Shown: in pieces, positions 6,221 to 7,496 of the stretch
Layout of the letters: every line of letters begins with the position of its first letter
How positions within the stretch are numbered: the stretch's first letter is position 1
From: Planctomycetota bacterium
GTDB lineage: Bacteria > Planctomycetota > SZUA-567 > JAFGNG01
Direction: 5' to 3'
DNA length: 7,496 nt
Assembly (NCBI GenBank): GCA_016927125.1
Contig: JAFGNG010000264.1
Location: forward strand, 1 to 7,496
Notes under the pieces: model-generated
Told to the model about the DNA's origin: nothing
Seen by the model: the letters and a program-made list of their open reading frames with translations, nothing else
Database searches by the model: none
Translations under genes and position numbers: made by a program

Positions 6221-7216
6221 ATGTCAGACCTTGATCTCCAAACTGTGATCGCTCTGCTCGAAGATGCCTCCTGCGTCATGATTGCCGCGCATGACCGTCC
6301 CGACGGCGATGCCACCGGCGCAATACTGGGACTGGCACACCTCTTGAGCGCTCGCGGCAAGACCGTCCGCCTCCACGGCCTCGCTCCCCTGCCCAACCGC
6401 TATAAATTCCTGGTTGAGGAGCAAGCTCTTAACTTCTGCCTGGAAGATTGCAGGGAGACTGAAAAACCAGACATCTTTGTCGTGCTGGATTGCGGAGCTT
6501 CGGATCGTTGCGATGCCTTCAGCCATCGTGATGCTGAAGATGTCCCCGTACTCAACATTGATCACCACCATTCCAACACCTTCTTCGGCCGCTACAACTG
6601 GGTTGAGCCGGAAGCCAGCTCAACCTCCGAGATGATCACCCGCCTCGCCTTTAAGGCTGGTTGGGAGATCTCCCTCCCCGCCGCCGAAGCGCTCTGGGTG
6701 GGAATTATCACAGACACCGGGCGTTTTATCTACGAAAACACCCGCGCCGCCACCCTCCAGGTCGCCGCCCGGCTCATTGAACTGGGAGTGGAGCCTGCAA
6801 AACTTGGTTCCTCGCTCTACCACGAAGAGAGCTGGAAGACTATCAACCTGAAAACCCGCGCCCTGCAATCCCTTCAGAGCAAATGGAATAACCGGGTTGC
6901 CTGGTTCAGCCTTTCCAGTAAGGATTTCGCCGAGTTTGACGCGGATCCCTCCGACTCCAGCGAGCTGGTCGATCTGGCGCGCAATATCTCGGGCGTGCTC
7001 CTCGGGATCTTCTTTTATGAACTCCCCGGGAGCAGTGAAACCAAGGTCAGCATCCGCACCAAGCCGCCCTTGAACGCTATCGAACTGGTGCAGCGCTTCG
7101 GCGGGGGCGGGCATAAGCGCGCGGCCGGCTGCAGCATTCTACAGCCGTTGGCCAATGCCCAGGCAGCTCTCTTTGCTGAACTTGAAACCCTCTGGGGCGA
7201 TAAGCTTAAAACCTGA
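6221..7216 (+). CDS. nrnA: DHH/DHHA1 phosphoesterase, NrnA type (nanoRNase / pAp phosphatase)
   Basis: This 331-residue cytosolic phosphoesterase belongs to the DHH superfamily, DHHA1 branch. Metal-binding motifs of the DHH domain are all present: HDRPDGDATG at 24-33 (His24, Asp28, Asp30), Asp90 in VVLDCG, IDHHHSN at 113-119 and Asp165 in TDTGRF. The DHHA1 substrate-binding motif is GGGGHKRAAGC at 294-304. Characterised NrnA proteins degrade very short RNAs and dephosphorylate 3'-phosphoadenosine 5'-phosphate; close relatives hydrolyse pApA from cyclic di-AMP. Which of these activities applies here cannot be told from sequence. The standalone two-domain form lacks the CBS, PAS or GGDEF parts of larger relatives, so GdpP is excluded. 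ATG 6221 has AAAGG 11 nt upstream, slightly far but with no better alternative. It probably belongs to one transcript with ispD and manC. Confidence 0.9.
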   Translation: MSDLDLQTVIALLEDASCVMIAAHDRPDGDATGAILGLAHLLSARGKTVRLHGLAPLPNRYKFLVEEQALNFCLEDCRETEKPDIFVVLDCGASDRCDAFSHRDAEDVPVLNIDHHHSNTFFGRYNWVEPEASSTSEMITRLAFKAGWEISLPAAEALWVGIITDTGRFIYENTRAATLQVAARLIELGVEPAKLGSSLYHEESWKTINLKTRALQSLQSKWNNRVAWFSLSSKDFAEFDADPSDSSELVDLARNISGVLLGIFFYELPGSSETKVSIRTKPPLNAIELVQRFGGGGHKRAAGCSILQPLANAQAALFAELETLWGDKLKT

Positions 7217-7218
7217 TG

Positions 7219-7224
7219 AAAGGA
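7219..7224 (+). promoter_or_regulatory. manC ribosome binding site
   Basis: AAAGGA lies 6 nt before ATG 7231 and 2 nt after the nrnA stop, which supports both the manC start and co-transcription. Confidence 0.6.
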
Positions 7225-7230
7225 CAATCC

Positions 7231-7496
7231 ATGTTAGAAATCTACGCGGTGATCATGGCGGGCGGGGGCGGCACCCGCTTCTGGCCCGAGAGCCGGGCGG
7301 CAAACCCGAAGCAATTTCTTTCCATTGTCGGCGATGCCCCGCTCATTACCCAGACCTTTGACCGCCTGGGCGAAAGTTGCAAGCATGAACGCATCATGGT
7401 CATAACCAACTCCCTGCAGGCACCCGGCACCTCTGAACGCCTGCCGAAGATCTTATCCGAAAACATTATCCCTGAGCCGGTGGGCAGGAATACCGC
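7231..7496 (+). CDS. manC: Mannose-1-phosphate guanylyltransferase (3' truncated)
   Basis: Only the first 88 codons and two further bases are in the window, and the frame is open to its edge. The N-terminus carries the nucleotidyltransferase signature MAGGGGTRFWPESR at 9-22, then NPKQFL at 25-30 with the conserved Lys27, and EPVGRNTA starting at 82. This combination is characteristic of GDP-mannose pyrophosphorylases, which make GDP-mannose from mannose 1-phosphate and GTP in the cytosol for polysaccharide or glycolipid synthesis. The FWP after the GTR and the EP.GRNTA motif argue against glucose-1-phosphate nucleotidyltransferases. Whether it is the short single-function form (about 350 residues) or the long form fused to a mannose-6-phosphate isomerase domain cannot be decided here. 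The start follows nrnA by 14 bp. Confidence 0.92.
   Translation, partial: MLEIYAVIMAGGGGTRFWPESRAANPKQFLSIVGDAPLITQTFDRLGESCKHERIMVITNSLQAPGTSERLPKILSENIIPEPVGRNT

Noticed and set aside
7155..7361. 68-codon plus-strand frame spanning the nrnA-manC junction
   Set aside because: It overlaps the ends of two well-supported genes in a different frame and has no recognisable domain; the manC frame from 7231 has clear signature motifs.

Overview
The window reads as one densely packed, single-strand (+) stretch of bacterial chromosome. It holds eight genes: clpC (5' end cut off), mlaE, mlaF, mlaD, a yacL-type PIN/TRAM gene, ispD, an nrnA-type DHH/DHHA1 phosphoesterase gene and manC (3' end cut off). 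Coding covers nearly everything. The only gaps are about 79 bp (clpC-mlaE), 8 bp (mlaE-mlaF), 134 bp (mlaF-mlaD), 88 bp (mlaD-yacL), 15 bp (ispD-nrnA) and 14 bp (nrnA-manC), and yacL overlaps ispD by 4 bp. I see no RNA genes, CRISPR array, insertion sequence, integrase, phage gene or convincing intrinsic terminator.

Organism (inference): the MlaEFD lipid transporter implies a diderm (outer-membrane) bacterium. ClpC carries a UVR-type middle domain, isoprenoids come from the MEP pathway, and GC content is moderately high by eye (third positions rich in G/C). The wording of the ClpC second AAA+ domain and the mix of Firmicutes-like genes (clpC, yacL-ispD, nrnA) with a Gram-negative envelope transporter suit a PVC-type lineage such as Lentisphaerota/Kiritimatiellota. 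This is a guess from family resemblance, not a placement.

Layout: 1-1367 is the C-terminal half of the protein-unfolding ATPase ClpC. 1447-4294 is a three-gene ABC lipid transporter: permease, ATPase, and a membrane-anchored MCE substrate-binding protein with an unusually long helical tail. 4383-5513 is a four-helix membrane protein ending in a PIN nuclease-like domain and a TRAM domain. 5510-6205 is IspD (MEP pathway), translationally coupled to yacL. 6221-7216 is a cytosolic DHH phosphoesterase (nanoRNase/pAp phosphatase type). From 7231 the window enters a mannose-1-phosphate guanylyltransferase gene.

How they fit together: much of the run concerns the cell envelope, with lipid traffic (Mla), isoprenoid precursor for lipid carriers (IspD) and GDP-mannose for glycans (ManC), interleaved with protein and RNA quality control (ClpC, YacL, NrnA). 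The genes are mostly conserved housekeeping types. The points most worth a second look are the roughly doubled, long-tailed MlaD with no MlaC or MlaB beside it, and a gene order that recalls the Firmicutes clpC-radA-disA-yacL-ispD neighbourhood with mlaEFD in place of radA-disA. I found no clear evidence of a wholly new system.
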